DNA of 64,000 nt from Morganella psychrotolerans (GCF_001676055.1 NZ_LZEX01000001.1:641377-705376); one strand, 5' to 3'; positions 17,247-25,104 are shown, counted from the stretch's first letter. Made by a program: numbers and translations. The notes: generated by a model not told the origin, from the letters alone.

Positions 17247-18506
17247 TCAGAAGTAGAATTGCGCCGGGCGCTTAATGATCGAGAACTGCTTCACGATGTA
17301 GTAGCCGCCTGCGTCGTTGGCATGGTCAAACCCTGCCGTCTTGTCAGGCTCGCCATTCGGTGACCATATCTGCTGTTCCAGTGATTCAGCGTAGTGAGGG
17401 CAGCGCATAGAATTAACTAAATACCGGCGCTCACTATCTGCATTAAGAAACATGGCGTTGACTGAATTTATTCTGTCTTTTACTGACGGGTTTGTGCCAT
17501 TAACATGCACGGTAAACCCCGCTTTTCTCAGCAGTGCAATATCAGTCTCTGATGCATTCACTGATTTTCTGCTATTACCACTGGCATCAGGGTAAACATG
17601 TATTTTATTACCACCATAGCGACCACTGAGCGTTTTAATTACATCAGGGGTGTCATAACCATCCGTCACCTCATCGACCGCATGAGGCAATCCATTTCTA
17701 TCAACATGAATGACCGCCGCCATCTTGCCAACGTTGAAATCCATACCAACAAATATTGGCTCATCGCCCTGAACTGACTCAGTGCTGTTATTCAGCTTTC
17801 TGTCGTAACAGTGGTATACCGTACCGCTCGTCAGGTTGACAAAGTCGCCGTTCAGGTACGCTTCAATAAGTTGTGGCGGGTAACTGGCCTTCAGTGAATC
17901 TGCATAATCATCAGGTAAAAACGGATTACTGTATGTGGACGCCTGAACCATCTCATAACCAGTTTTCGGGCTTCGCTTCCATGTTTTATACACAAAGCGG
18001 AAGCCTTCCGGCGTGGTGTACACACTGACGCGGTTAAATGGCTTTTCCATGCCATCAGGTCGCTGACGGTTACGGGCTATCACCTTTACCCATACGTCAG
18101 TGGCATGCTGTTCTTTCAGGGTGTCTATTTCATCAATATGTGCGCGATATGATTCATACCCCACAATACGAGCCGGGTTATCCAGCGTCCTAAGAACAAA
18201 GTCACCGATTCCGGATGTTGCGGTGTAAATGATGTTTTCTGATTTATTGTATTTATATCTGACCCCGAATTCTGATAGCTTCTCCTCCATGCGTGGCGCG
18301 AGGATAAGTCTAATCAGATCGTAGGTTGGCTCATACATAGCAATGAGAGCCTTTGATGAATGAGTGGCATCCCTGAAAGCAGATACCGCCATTGTTTCTG
18401 TTTTACCGGTGCCAAACCCGCCGACAAATGCCGGATATTTGCAGGTGAGCCCGAAGAATTTACCCTGCGGAGGTGTCAGCGTTGTCCGTACCGTTCTCCC
18501 CGACAA
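17247..18506 (-). CDS. terL: Terminase large subunit
   Basis: A 419-residue packaging motor. The ATPase has Walker A GGFGTGKTE (about residues 29-37) and a Walker B region near IDEIDTL. The nuclease domain has GMDFNVGKMAAV and later acidic residues. The start is TTG with a strong SD (GGAGGT, five bases upstream), inside the 3' end of the small subunit gene (47-base overlap), so translation is coupled. It cuts concatemeric phage DNA and pumps it through the portal. Confidence 0.92.
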   Translation of the reverse strand: MSGRTVRTTLTPPQGKFFGLTCKYPAFVGGFGTGKTETMAVSAFRDATHSSKALIAMYEPTYDLIRLILAPRMEEKLSEFGVRYKYNKSENIIYTATSGIGDFVLRTLDNPARIVGYESYRAHIDEIDTLKEQHATDVWVKVIARNRQRPDGMEKPFNRVSVYTTPEGFRFVYKTWKRSPKTGYEMVQASTYSNPFLPDDYADSLKASYPPQLIEAYLNGDFVNLTSGTVYHCYDRKLNNSTESVQGDEPIFVGMDFNVGKMAAVIHVDRNGLPHAVDEVTDGYDTPDVIKTLSGRYGGNKIHVYPDASGNSRKSVNASETDIALLRKAGFTVHVNGTNPSVKDRINSVNAMFLNADSERRYLVNSMRCPHYAESLEQQIWSPNGEPDKTAGFDHANDAGGYYIVKQFSIIKRPAQFYF

Positions 18507-19419
18507 TTACCACCTCCATGCGAGTGATTGGCTGTTCTTTATCAGTGTCGATTTCACGCCGGAGTTTTTCTATTTCAAGCTCCCGCCGCGTCATTTCAAG
18601 ATATTGTAGCTTTTGCGCAGTCTCACTATCAGCCAGTCCAATGCGCTTCATAATCATTTCAAACATTCTTTCACGGCTTATCGACAGAATCTCAATGCCG
18701 TTCTGCGTAACCTTTGTTCCTGAGTAGGCCAACCTTGCCGACGCTGATAATTTGCGGGTGTCATGCATGTACACACGCCCCATGCCTTCGCCGCCACACA
18801 CCGGACAATCAGGATTCGGGTCAAGTGTCAGATTAAAATCCGTGCCGCCGGAACAATCTGGGGCATCCTGACCACGGGCGCTTGCCTTGGTCAGTGCTTT
18901 TTGGTATTCGGAGTATGACCACTGATAATTATGGTCAGCGCCCCAGCAGTGATGACAGCAACCTACCCGGTACTGCGACAACTCATTCGCATCGAATGTT
19001 GCCAGATTCCACGCTTTAGCCAAGACGTCGTCAGCATCAATGAGGGTGCGCGAGAGTGATTGCTTCTGCTGATTCGCAATTTCGTTCGCAACTGAAGCTT
19101 TACGAAGTAGCTGATAACCCTGCTCTTGCGCTGTCTTTTCACTATATCCAGCTCTTATAGCTGCTTGAGTTGCGTTCCCATCTATCAGATATTCAACAAT
19201 AAATTTCTTTTGCTGTGGGGTGAGCGATCTATCTTCCGCCAGTGATTTTGCGCTACTTTTTATTTGCGAATTCGCAGTTTTGTTCGCAGCTTTAATATAG
19301 CGTTTCGCAGTTGTGTATTTTAATCCCTGAGACTCACACCACTCTTTCGGTGATATCCCTGTAGCGGCATAGTCAGACAGGAACTGTTTTTGTAGCTCGC
19401 TCCAGTCCGGCCTAGCCAT
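18460..19419 (-). CDS. terS: Terminase small subunit with zinc-ribbon insertion
   Basis: A 319-residue protein, about twice the usual size. Residues 1-45 form an extra HTH (GISPKEWCESQGLKYTTAKRY). Residues ~65-130 are the Terminase_2 domain (LTPQQKKFIVEYLIDGNATQAAIRAGYS). Residues ~150-220 contain two cysteine clusters, VGCCHHCWG and CPVCGG, that look like a zinc ribbon. A C-terminal coiled coil follows. It recognises the packaging site and recruits the large subunit. Confidence 0.88.
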   Translation of the reverse strand: MARPDWSELQKQFLSDYAATGISPKEWCESQGLKYTTAKRYIKAANKTANSQIKSSAKSLAEDRSLTPQQKKFIVEYLIDGNATQAAIRAGYSEKTAQEQGYQLLRKASVANEIANQQKQSLSRTLIDADDVLAKAWNLATFDANELSQYRVGCCHHCWGADHNYQWSYSEYQKALTKASARGQDAPDCSGGTDFNLTLDPNPDCPVCGGEGMGRVYMHDTRKLSASARLAYSGTKVTQNGIEILSISRERMFEMIMKRIGLADSETAQKLQYLEMTRRELEIEKLRREIDTDKEQPITRMEVVIVGENGTDNADTSAG

Positions 19420-19428
19420 AATTATTCC

Positions 19429-19620
19429 TTACTGTTTATCCTCAACCACCGGAATGTATCTGATGTCGCTGATTTCATCCGGTGCGATATATGTCCATGA
19501 GCCGTCCAGACCGGCAATACCGATCAGCCCGTTAGTAATGCGCGGCTCTTTCGTTGTCATCAATCCGTGATATGTTGTGCCGTCCTTTTTGGTTGCTGTG
19601 ACTTCGTATTTTTCAGTCAT
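19429..19620 (-). CDS. Hypothetical small phage protein
   Basis: A 63-residue protein, MTEKYEVTATKKDGTTYHGL, predicted as a small beta-sheet domain. It lies nine bases upstream of the terminase small subunit gene and reads in the same direction. Family not recognised, function unknown. Compact spacing and good codon use support it as real. Confidence 0.55.
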   Translation of the reverse strand: MTEKYEVTATKKDGTTYHGLMTTKEPRITNGLIGIAGLDGSWTYIAPDEISDIRYIPVVEDKQ

Positions 19621-19786
19621 ATCTACCTCGGTTAATTGATGTTCACCATTTCTTCCACCACGGCAGGTGTCGCCGCTTATGGGGTCGTCAGTCCGGTGTT
19701 ACCGATTATTCTGTATGTCCGCACGCTCACCGTGAGGAGTGGCACAGGTCGTGGCTAATGTGGCAGAGGAGATCGGCGGCTCGGTT

Positions 19787-19981
19787 TTAATTAAGCGCTC
19801 TCATGAATATCTTTGCGATGGTTTTTATCTGCCTGACATTTCCACGCCCTGTAATGGCGATTTTGCGAAGGGCACCAACACGCTTAGCCTCTGCCAGCAG
19901 CCTGCCATACTCCACCGTCACAACAGCGGATTCGCCGCAGCCTTTGGCGTCAATTTTGAAATGTTTCATTCTCTCACCCAT
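19787..19981 (-). CDS. Hypothetical small phage protein
   Basis: A 64-residue basic protein, MGERMKHFKIDAKGCGESAVV, ending near KTIAKIFMRALN. An inner ATG at 19969 is an alternative start. It lies between the KilA-N gene and the 63-residue ORF. The 166 bases between it and that ORF (19621-19786) carry no convincing gene and could include the packaging (pac/cos) region. Confidence 0.45.
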   Translation of the reverse strand: MGERMKHFKIDAKGCGESAVVTVEYGRLLAEAKRVGALRKIAITGRGNVRQIKTIAKIFMRALN

Positions 19982-20001
19982 AAAAAAGACCGCTGGGCGG
20001 T

Positions 20002-20514
20002 CTATTCATATTTCAGTGCTATTTGAAGTTGACTCTCCGCCTCTTGTTTCTTATGAAGCAAGTGAGACTTCCGCCCGCCTCTACCCCAGTAATTCATTGT
20101 GCGCCCACAGTCACTAACTACCGCCGCCTCTTGGTTGTAAACATATGCAGCCATATTCGCTTCAGCCATGAAACTGGCCACGGAAATAAGCTCGCCTGAG
20201 AAATATCTATCCAGCACCGTATATACCCCAACTTTGAATGCGGGGTCTATGTAGCCAGCATATTCATATGCCAGGAACTTGGTTGCGAACGTTCCACCAT
20301 TGCGCCCTTTGGAAATAATAAAAGGTGTAGAATTTCCACCTTTTACTAACTCATTGATAAATGCCTTCGTTACTGGGCTTCTGAGAAAATCAACGGGACG
20401 CAGGTTGTCTACTTTCATACCTGCTGCCTTGGCGGCTTTCCAAATATCTGTGATGGAAATATATCCATCATCGCCAACGCGAACCGGTGTATCAAAAACT
20501 GATAATTCCTTCAT
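20002..20514 (-). CDS. KilA-N domain antirepressor-like protein
   Basis: A 170-residue protein with a KilA-N domain: DGYISITDIWKAAKAAGMK, then FLRSPVTKAFINEL, GRNGGTFATKFLAYEYAGYIDPAFKV. KilA-N proteins include the P1 antirepressor. SD AGAGG lies five to six bases before ATG. Upstream is a leader that looks like a c4-type antisense RNA, so expression is probably controlled at RNA level. This would be the third lysis/lysogeny-type control unit in the prophage. Confidence 0.82.
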   Translation of the reverse strand: MKELSVFDTPVRVGDDGYISITDIWKAAKAAGMKVDNLRPVDFLRSPVTKAFINELVKGGNSTPFIISKGRNGGTFATKFLAYEYAGYIDPAFKVGVYTVLDRYFSGELISVASFMAEANMAAYVYNQEAAVVSDCGRTMNYWGRGGRKSHLLHKKQEAESQLQIALKYE

Positions 20515-20550
20515 ACGTACCTCTTATAGAAAGTGAACCTGTTAGCACAG

Positions 20551-20685
20551 AAAAGCCGCCCCAAGAGAGCTCGCCAGCTATAGCGGCAGTTCTCAGGATC
20601 ACTTTCTGTAAGGCTCTTGGTGGTTTTGATGTGCGTGCTAAAGCACTGGGTGAAATGCGCTTTGCTCACGTGATGGGGAGTCATT
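20551..20685 (-). ncRNA. Candidate C4 antisense RNA controlling the KilA-N antirepressor
   Basis: On the minus strand this leader contains three segments complementary to three others placed nearer the KilA-N start: TTAGCAC (20636-20642) with GTGCTAA (20542-20548); CCAAGAG (20614-20620) with CTCTTGG (20561-20567); and a 13-nt segment (20595-20607) with 20528-20540, 12 of 13 pairing. It also has internal hairpins (GTGC-TTTA-GCAC; GCCGC ... GCGGC followed by TTTT). In P1/P7 the c4 RNA is cut from the same transcript and pairs with two such boxes to block antirepressor synthesis. Limits are approximate. Confidence 0.65.
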
Positions 20686-20818
20686 CCCTTTAGTGAGTCG
20701 TATTGATTTGATGCTGATTCCTTGGTCTACATAAATTCGCAACCATCATCACGCATCGCTGCGTTACTTTGGTCACTTCCGTCTGTTCCGGCATGTCAAG
20801 ATAGTTTGGATCACCTCT

Positions 20819-21070
20819 TTACTGGCTTAAACAATCTGAATTTTTACGTCCTGGTGTAGTGTCAATTTTTCCCAAAAGCCTCGGGAATATCGCCCACCCG
20901 AAAAGGTTGAAATTTCTCATTTCGCCAGTAGCGTCATAGGACTCACCATCATCAAGCAGCCACATTGGCGCAATGATGTGATATCCATCGTCAAGTAACT
21001 CGAAAGCTACTGTTTCAGTGATAAATCTCGGCGTGAATGCATTAATAAATTGCTTAATGGTCATCTTCAC
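20819..21070 (-). CDS. Hypothetical phage protein
   Basis: An 83-residue protein, MKMTIKQFINAFTPRFITETV, with an aromatic and acidic middle (HIIAPMWLLDDGESYDATG). It has no recognised domain. It lies upstream of the C4-KilA-N unit in the same direction. The stretch 20686-20818 between them holds the presumed promoter of the C4/KilA-N transcript but no clear gene. Confidence 0.5.
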   Translation of the reverse strand: MKMTIKQFINAFTPRFITETVAFELLDDGYHIIAPMWLLDDGESYDATGEMRNFNLFGWAIFPRLLGKIDTTPGRKNSDCLSQ

Positions 21071-21079
21071 TCCGCCAGG

Positions 21080-21151
21080 TTATTTCTGAGGAACGTTTTT
21101 CAAAACGTCATCGTAAAACTTACTCGGGTTATCGAAACCTTGAGCTGCCAT
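21080..21151 (-). CDS. Possible 23-residue small protein
   Basis: A very short ORF (MAAQGFDNPSKFYDDVLKNV...) has SD GGAG seven bases before its ATG and ends just before the 83-residue ORF. Spacing and SD suggest translation, but length gives little statistical support. Confidence 0.3.
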   Translation of the reverse strand: MAAQGFDNPSKFYDDVLKNVPQK

Positions 21152-21206
21152 AGTATTTCTCCATTAAAAAGCCCCGCTATTTAGCGAGGCGTTGTTAAGC
21201 GTTTCT

Positions 21207-21368
21207 TTACTTTGTCGCCTGCATCACAAGATCAATGAAGTCCTGACAGAATTCGAGGCGGTGTCCGTGATCGTCCACGAAGTTATATTTGTTAAAATGC
21301 TCTAATATTTCCTCGGGGCTTTTCCCGCTAATAGGAGATGTAGAAATTGAATCGTGTTCCTGTTTCAT
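21207..21368 (-). CDS. Hypothetical 53-residue protein overlapping the KTSC gene head to head
   Basis: The product starts MKQEHDSISTSPISGKSPEE at 21368, behind GAAGG at good distance. The first 22 bases overlap the start of the KTSC gene on the opposite strand. The protein is acidic and His-rich near the C-terminus. No family was recognised. The overlapping divergent starts could make the two genes mutually exclusive. Confidence 0.45.
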   Translation of the reverse strand: MKQEHDSISTSPISGKSPEEILEHFNKYNFVDDHGHRLEFCQDFIDLVMQATK

Positions 21369-21562
21369 CTTCAAACCTTCATTCAGTTGGTTATGACCAA
21401 GCCACTCAAACTTTGGAAATAGCGTTCCATAGTGGCAGTGTTTATCAGTATTTAAATGTCCCATCAAAGATTCATCAAGGTCTAATGAATGCAAGTTCAA
21501 AAGGTCAATACTTTGATGTGAATATTAAAAAAGCTGGCTACAAATACCGTCAAATCAGCTAA
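21347..21562 (+). CDS. KTSC domain protein
   Basis: A 71-residue protein, TTG start, MNRVPVSSSNLHSVGYDQAT ... VYQYLNVPSKIHQGLMNASS, matching the KTSC domain (named for lysyl-tRNA synthetase C-terminal-like small proteins). Biochemical role is unknown. It reads against the surrounding late operon and so is probably transcribed on its own in the lysogen; SD GGAG lies ten bases upstream. Confidence 0.7.
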   Translation: MNRVPVSSSNLHSVGYDQATQTLEIAFHSGSVYQYLNVPSKIHQGLMNASSKGQYFDVNIKKAGYKYRQIS

Positions 21563-21591
21563 TTAGTTAAAGCGGGGTTCGCCTCGCTTTT

Positions 21592-22041
21592 TCATTTCTG
21601 GCACTCGGTTATCACGTAGTCCCTCAAACCAAGGTATTGCTTTTCCAGAGTTTCAAGCTGCTTGCGGAGATGAAAATAATCTTGTTCAGCGTCTCTCGCC
21701 AGGGTGGCGGGTCTGCCATCATCCATGCCGGCGGCGGTATCGGTTCCGGTCCTTGGACACTCGGCTTTGATATACACCCGCTTAGCGCCAGACTTAACAG
21801 CATCACGCAGGCTATCAATCTCAGTTTTTGCATTGGTTAACTCCTGCGTGTACATGGTGTCGAGTTCGTGAAGTGACTGGATGCGGGATTTGTAGTCTTT
21901 GTTGATGGCGACTTGCTCAATGAATTGCGTGGACAGCAGCTGATAATTATCTTTCAACCCGCCGTACAGATTCAGCATCAGCAGTAAGCCGAGCAGCAGC
22001 ACACCGCAGACACCGATCATCACTTTTGCCGCGGTGCTCAT
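21592..22041 (-). CDS. Rz: i-spanin Rz-like lysis protein
   Basis: A 149-residue type II membrane protein: one N-terminal TM helix (VMIGVCGVLLLGLLLMLNLY) and a long periplasmic coiled coil. It overlaps the endolysin gene by four bases, and the complete Rz1 frame lies inside it. i-spanin and o-spanin link inner and outer membranes and fuse them in the last step of lysis. Confidence 0.85.
   Translation of the reverse strand: MSTAAKVMIGVCGVLLLGLLLMLNLYGGLKDNYQLLSTQFIEQVAINKDYKSRIQSLHELDTMYTQELTNAKTEIDSLRDAVKSGAKRVYIKAECPRTGTDTAAGMDDGRPATLARDAEQDYFHLRKQLETLEKQYLGLRDYVITECQK
21624..21833 (-). CDS. Rz1: o-spanin Rz1-like lipoprotein (embedded in Rz)
   Basis: A 69-residue lipoprotein nested in another frame of Rz. 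It has a signal peptide with lipobox LALSGC (Cys at residue 20) and a short Pro-rich mature part (PEPIPPPAWMMADPPPW). Nested position, lipobox and proline content are the defining features of Rz1. Confidence 0.85.
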   Translation of the reverse strand: MQKLRLIACVMLLSLALSGCISKPSVQGPEPIPPPAWMMADPPPWRETLNKIIFISASSLKLWKSNTLV

Positions 22042-22430
22042 GCCGGTAATTCGATATGAGGCGCATCAATGAAGCGGGTTTCAATCGGCAGTGACGGATC
22101 ACTCTTCCAGTTGATGCCGAATCGCAGTTTTACGCCCAATTCGTCAGCAGCCTGCTTAACCGCTTTCAGCAACGGCTTGAATTCGTCAATCTGCCATTTA
22201 GTGTTGACCGGGATAATATCGACTGCGTGACCGGTAAGGTGGCGGCTTTTCATGGTCTGTGATTTTTTCTCAGCGACCAACTGCTTTTGCCGTGCCTCGG
22301 TTCGTAACCCCTCAATGACAATGAAGTCGACCGGCGTGATTTCCAGTGTCCGGCGGATAACTTTCACCAGGTCAGGATTGACGCCTTTCAGGTTATCTTC
22401 ACTGCGTTTACTGAATCCGAAATTACTCAT
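22038..22430 (-). CDS. Endolysin, M15 family L-Ala-D-Glu / D-Ala-type peptidase
   Basis: A 130-residue zinc peptidase of the VanY/M15 class, related to T5 endolysin. Zinc-site motifs are SRHLTGHAVDI (His and Asp, ~residues 83-93) and DAPHIEL (His near the C-terminus). It cuts peptide bonds in peptidoglycan. It has no signal sequence, so holin pores must release it. It lies between holin and Rz. Confidence 0.88.
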   Translation of the reverse strand: MSNFGFSKRSEDNLKGVNPDLVKVIRRTLEITPVDFIVIEGLRTEARQKQLVAEKKSQTMKSRHLTGHAVDIIPVNTKWQIDEFKPLLKAVKQAADELGVKLRFGINWKSDPSLPIETRFIDAPHIELPA

Positions 22431-22740
22431 TGTTCACCCCTGCTTTGCCTTTAATCATGCCGCTTACCTTCTCTACGCCCCAGTACCCGATCATGACGCT
22501 GGTGATATAAGCCAGATCCTGATTCAGACCCATAAAGGCCAGCAGGTCTTTAGCGAACCAACCGAGGACTGCACACAGAACAGCGTCCAAGAGTGTTTTC
22601 TTCCATCCGCCGCCGTTATACATCCCGCGCAAGCCAGCAACTAAACCGGCGAGAGCAGCAAATACACCTTGGTCTTTATATTGAGAAAGGTAACTGAGTA
22701 TCTGATCCCATAAATCAGGGGTGTTGTTCATATGTTTCAT
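22423..22740 (-). CDS. Holin
   Basis: The 105-residue membrane protein starts at 22740 (ATG behind GGGGTGAG). Predicted TM helices are GVFAALAGLVAGLRGMY, LLDAVLCAVLGWFAKDLLAF and LAYITSVMIGYWGV, with a Lys-rich C-terminus. It is similar to the lambda/HP1-type phage holin family 3. It overlaps endolysin by eight bases. The holin sets the time of lysis. Confidence 0.82.
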   Translation of the reverse strand: MKHMNNTPDLWDQILSYLSQYKDQGVFAALAGLVAGLRGMYNGGGWKKTLLDAVLCAVLGWFAKDLLAFMGLNQDLAYITSVMIGYWGVEKVSGMIKGKAGVNNE

Positions 22741-22746
22741 ACTCAC

Positions 22747-23139
22747 CCCCTACAGTGGAGGAGTTTAGTTAATAGGGTGCCGCGCACAGTATCTCTGCGA
22801 TGATTACGTTTGTTTGTTCAGGATTATGTGGCGGCGTGTTGGAACCATTACGAGGATGTTCTCGATATGGTGGAAACAAAAAAAGGCCGCACATGGCGAC
22901 CTTTGGAATATTTATCTGTTGGGACTGTGTGACTGCGATATTTTGAACTAGTCGGCCAGGCCGACAGGTTGGAATGTGAACTATCCGGAAATTCCGGAGA
23001 GTTGAACCTGTAAGCTATCGTTACAAGTTGCAGAAATGAGAAAGCCCCGCACTTGGCGAGGCTCGTTAATCTGGTCAAGTGACTTAAGGTACACGTAAAG
23101 CAACTTACCTGATAAGTATTGCTAATTCGATAAAGTAAG
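22747..23139 (-). promoter_or_regulatory. Late-operon leader with two intrinsic terminators (pR'/tR'-like)
   Basis: This 390-base gap between Q and holin has no credible gene. On the minus strand it contains two hairpins with following T-runs: one at 23038-23063 (GCCTCGC / GCGGGGC then TTTCTC) and one at 22878-22904 (AAGGTCGC / GCGGCCTT then TTTTTT). A promoter close to Q followed by terminators that Q overrides is the lambdoid late-gene switch. The promoter itself was not assigned. Confidence 0.6.
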
Positions 23140-23643
23140 TCAATAGCAAAGTTCGGTTATTTTACGTATTTTACCCACTCGTTTGCGACTGTTCATTGCA
23201 ATTCGCAACGGTTCATACAAAACCCATTGAGCCGCCTTGAGTTTATCGTTGACCTCATTACGACAAGTCCCGAGTGACGGACGCCTGATTTTATTCCCTC
23301 CCCTCGTTTGCATTTTGCGTGGTTTTGCAACTCCGTGATAGTAAGATGCAATCGCCAGCTTGGACGACCCGTTGGCATAGTAGCTGAGCAATATCGCATA
23401 CGCCTGTGCGTCAGTGGCGATGACGGAATCTACGACCTGAGAAATCAACATTCCGTCATCGTCATTACACATTGGTCTGGTCGGGTTTTTATCAGGCTCT
23501 ACCGTCTGCATAAACTTATAAATCATATTTATTTTGCGGATATCAATCCTGCCCGAGCGAACCCACGCACCCCACAGTTCCAGCCACTGATTAAGCCAGT
23601 CCAACTGATCCTTTGTGAGTTCCTTTTCTCCGATATAGCTCAT
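23140..23643 (-). CDS. Q-like late antiterminator (DUF1133 family)
   Basis: A 167-residue basic protein: LTKDQLDWLNQWLELWGAWV near the N-terminus and ILLSYYANGSSKLAIASYYH in the middle, with a HTH-like pattern. It is typical of the DUF1133 proteins placed last in the early operon just before the lysis cassette. It should load on RNA polymerase at the late promoter and let it read through the terminators. The start has SD GGAGG seven bases upstream. Confidence 0.75.
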   Translation of the reverse strand: MSYIGEKELTKDQLDWLNQWLELWGAWVRSGRIDIRKINMIYKFMQTVEPDKNPTRPMCNDDDGMLISQVVDSVIATDAQAYAILLSYYANGSSKLAIASYYHGVAKPRKMQTRGGNKIRRPSLGTCRNEVNDKLKAAQWVLYEPLRIAMNSRKRVGKIRKITELCY

Positions 23644-23843
23644 CTTACCTCCGGCAATACAGTGTGCTTGTGGCAGTCGTACCGGGTGCTGTATGCCTTC
23701 CTCAGTAACGATTCCTTACTTTCACCGGCTTCCTGCCGTACTGTGAGGTGTCCGTCTCTCTTCTGTGTGACTACGTGATGATGCTTTGTTTCCTGTCTGA
23801 GCCAGCTGGCTTCTTCGATTGCTGCGGCTATGTCTGTGAACAT
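23640..23843 (-). CDS. Hypothetical protein of the nin-like region
   Basis: A 67-residue protein rich in His, Lys and Arg (WLRQETKHHHVVTQKRDG). It overlaps Q by four bases and NinG by 16, with SD GGAG before its ATG. No family was recognised. Such genes between ninG and Q are usually dispensable. Confidence 0.55.
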   Translation of the reverse strand: MFTDIAAAIEEASWLRQETKHHHVVTQKRDGHLTVRQEAGESKESLLRKAYSTRYDCHKHTVLPEVR

Positions 23844-24427
23844 AATTTCAGCTCCTTCAGTTTCAGCTGGTACTCGTTGCGGATCCGCTCATAGTCTTCA
23901 CGCTTCCACTTCGGTAACTCATGCACACCCATAAGCCAGTCGAAACGCTCCTGACCGATTTTTTCAATCAGCCGTGGGGTGTAGTTTTCGATATTTCCGG
24001 AGAGGTGGTTATTACATGGGGCGCATTGTTTATGCGTGTTACTCTCATCAAACCGGAGTTCAGGGTTCGCACCGGTAGTCCGGTAATGCCCGGCGTGATA
24101 CTGACCTTCGTGATGACGCCCGCAGCTGATACACGGCTGGTCTTTATCCCTTTTCCGGATGTATGCGTTGAATGCGGTTTGTGCTTGCTGCTTGAAATAT
24201 GAGAGGGGTTTTACTGCCAACTTGCGAATTTTTAACTTGTCTTTCTTTTCGTGTTCCTTTGTCTGCTGCTCCTTTTTCAGTTTTGCCTGCCTAGCTTCGT
24301 TCTGCTTCCGGTATAGCTTTATCGCTAATTCTTCCTTGTGAGCCTGGCTACACCATTTCTCGAAATCCTTTTCAGGCATAAACCACTCGCGGCAAATTTT
24401 GCACCGCCGGCGCCTGAGTTTTTGCAT
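23828..24427 (-). CDS. ninG: NinG/Rap recombination nuclease
   Basis: A 199-residue protein with two zinc-binding regions: RRCKICREWF ... WCSQAH at the N-terminus, a Lys/Glu-rich linker, then an HNH-like domain PCISCGRHHEGQYHAGHYR and THKQCAPCNNHLSGN. NinG/Rap cleaves branched DNA at junctions and directs Red/RecA recombination. Good SD GAGGTGAT upstream. Confidence 0.9.
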   Translation of the reverse strand: MQKLRRRRCKICREWFMPEKDFEKWCSQAHKEELAIKLYRKQNEARQAKLKKEQQTKEHEKKDKLKIRKLAVKPLSYFKQQAQTAFNAYIRKRDKDQPCISCGRHHEGQYHAGHYRTTGANPELRFDESNTHKQCAPCNNHLSGNIENYTPRLIEKIGQERFDWLMGVHELPKWKREDYERIRNEYQLKLKELKLCSQT

Positions 24428-24435
24428 TAATCACC

Positions 24436-24519
24436 TCACGATAAATAAAGTCCGAGCGCTATCATTGCGATAGTCCAGCACAGGATGAACGGGATATACT
24501 TCTTCGTCGGTTTACGCAT
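24436..24519 (-). CDS. 27-residue single-pass membrane protein
   Basis: MRKPTKKYIPFILCWTIAMI... is a short ORF with a basic N-terminus and one TM helix. It overlaps the previous stop codon (ATGCGTAA) and has SD GGGGAG. The overlap and SD support translation; function unknown. It is a common type of small ORF next to ninG. Confidence 0.5.
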   Translation of the reverse strand: MRKPTKKYIPFILCWTIAMIALGLYLS

Positions 24520-24634
24520 CACTCTCCCCTCTGATTTTATCGACAACCTCCAGATGCTGGCAGTCATCAGCGCATTGCTCACACGCGTATGTTTCGTCGT
24601 CTGTGAGTTCTTTACCGCATAGCTGGCATTCCAC
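24512..24634 (-). CDS. 40-residue zinc-ribbon-like protein
   Basis: GTG start at 24634. The sequence has paired cysteines CQLCGK and CEQCADDC, enough for one zinc site. The longer frame upstream overlaps the preceding gene and is not needed. It overlaps the next small membrane-protein gene by eight bases. Probably a minor nin-region protein; function unknown. Confidence 0.5.
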   Translation of the reverse strand: MECQLCGKELTDDETYACEQCADDCQHLEVVDKIRGESDA

Positions 24635-24926
24635 GGCGCACCTCCCGCAGCTTAGCGTCAAAGCCCTTGAAAAACTGATTACCCGCCATCGCATAATATG
24701 AATCAAGGCAGGCGTCCGCTCCGGATGTAACCGCATACAGAATGGGGCGCTTATTTGCAGGACTAACCTGAATTGCCGAGCCTATTTCCTCAAGGGTGCG
24801 CATCTTTGTGTTAGCGGTGTTATCAGTCCATCCCATTGCTGTTGCTACATCGGCAGCAGTGAATTGCTCGCGGTCACGAAAAGCACTGATTATAAAATTA
24901 AGTTTCAGGTACATTTTTTCGGTCAT
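24612..24926 (-). CDS. Hypothetical winged-helix-like protein
   Basis: A 104-residue protein with an HTH-like segment, FTAADVATAMGWTDNTANTKMRTLEEIG (~residues 22-49), and a beta pair after it. It could bind DNA, but the family was not recognised. It overlaps the next and previous genes slightly, as in the compact nin region. Confidence 0.55.
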   Translation of the reverse strand: MTEKMYLKLNFIISAFRDREQFTAADVATAMGWTDNTANTKMRTLEEIGSAIQVSPANKRPILYAVTSGADACLDSYYAMAGNQFFKGFDAKLREVRRGMPAMR

Positions 24927-25093
24927 TTCGCTAGCCTCGCCTTCCTCGCCTGCCGGTTTAGTTTGCGGTGCCCGGTAATTCGGTTACGTGATAGCGGGTA
25001 GTGATACCCTCTTGCACTTTGCCGGAGTGACCAGGCAAAGCAATTCGCCGACAAGCCAACTGCCAGCGCCTTAAGTAAAATTGATTTCTTCAT
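24923..25093 (-). CDS. Small basic phage protein
   Basis: The start at 25093 (MKKSILLKALAVGLSANCFA) has SD GAGGAA. The N-terminus could be a signal or membrane anchor and the C-terminus is very rich in Arg and Lys (NRITGHRKLNRQARKARLAK). 56 residues. Unknown function. Confidence 0.5.
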   Translation of the reverse strand: MKKSILLKALAVGLSANCFAWSLRQSARGYHYPLSRNRITGHRKLNRQARKARLAK

Positions 25094-25104
25094 GATTCCG
25101 TTCC

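Noticed and set aside
19739..20026. 95-codon forward frame opposite the small late ORF
   Set aside because: Overlaps a reverse gene of the late operon, low-complexity translation, no reason to expect rightward coding here.
22848..23078. 76-codon reverse frame between Q and holin
   Set aside because: It runs through two terminator hairpins, has no SD and no protein-like pattern; the region is better read as the late leader.
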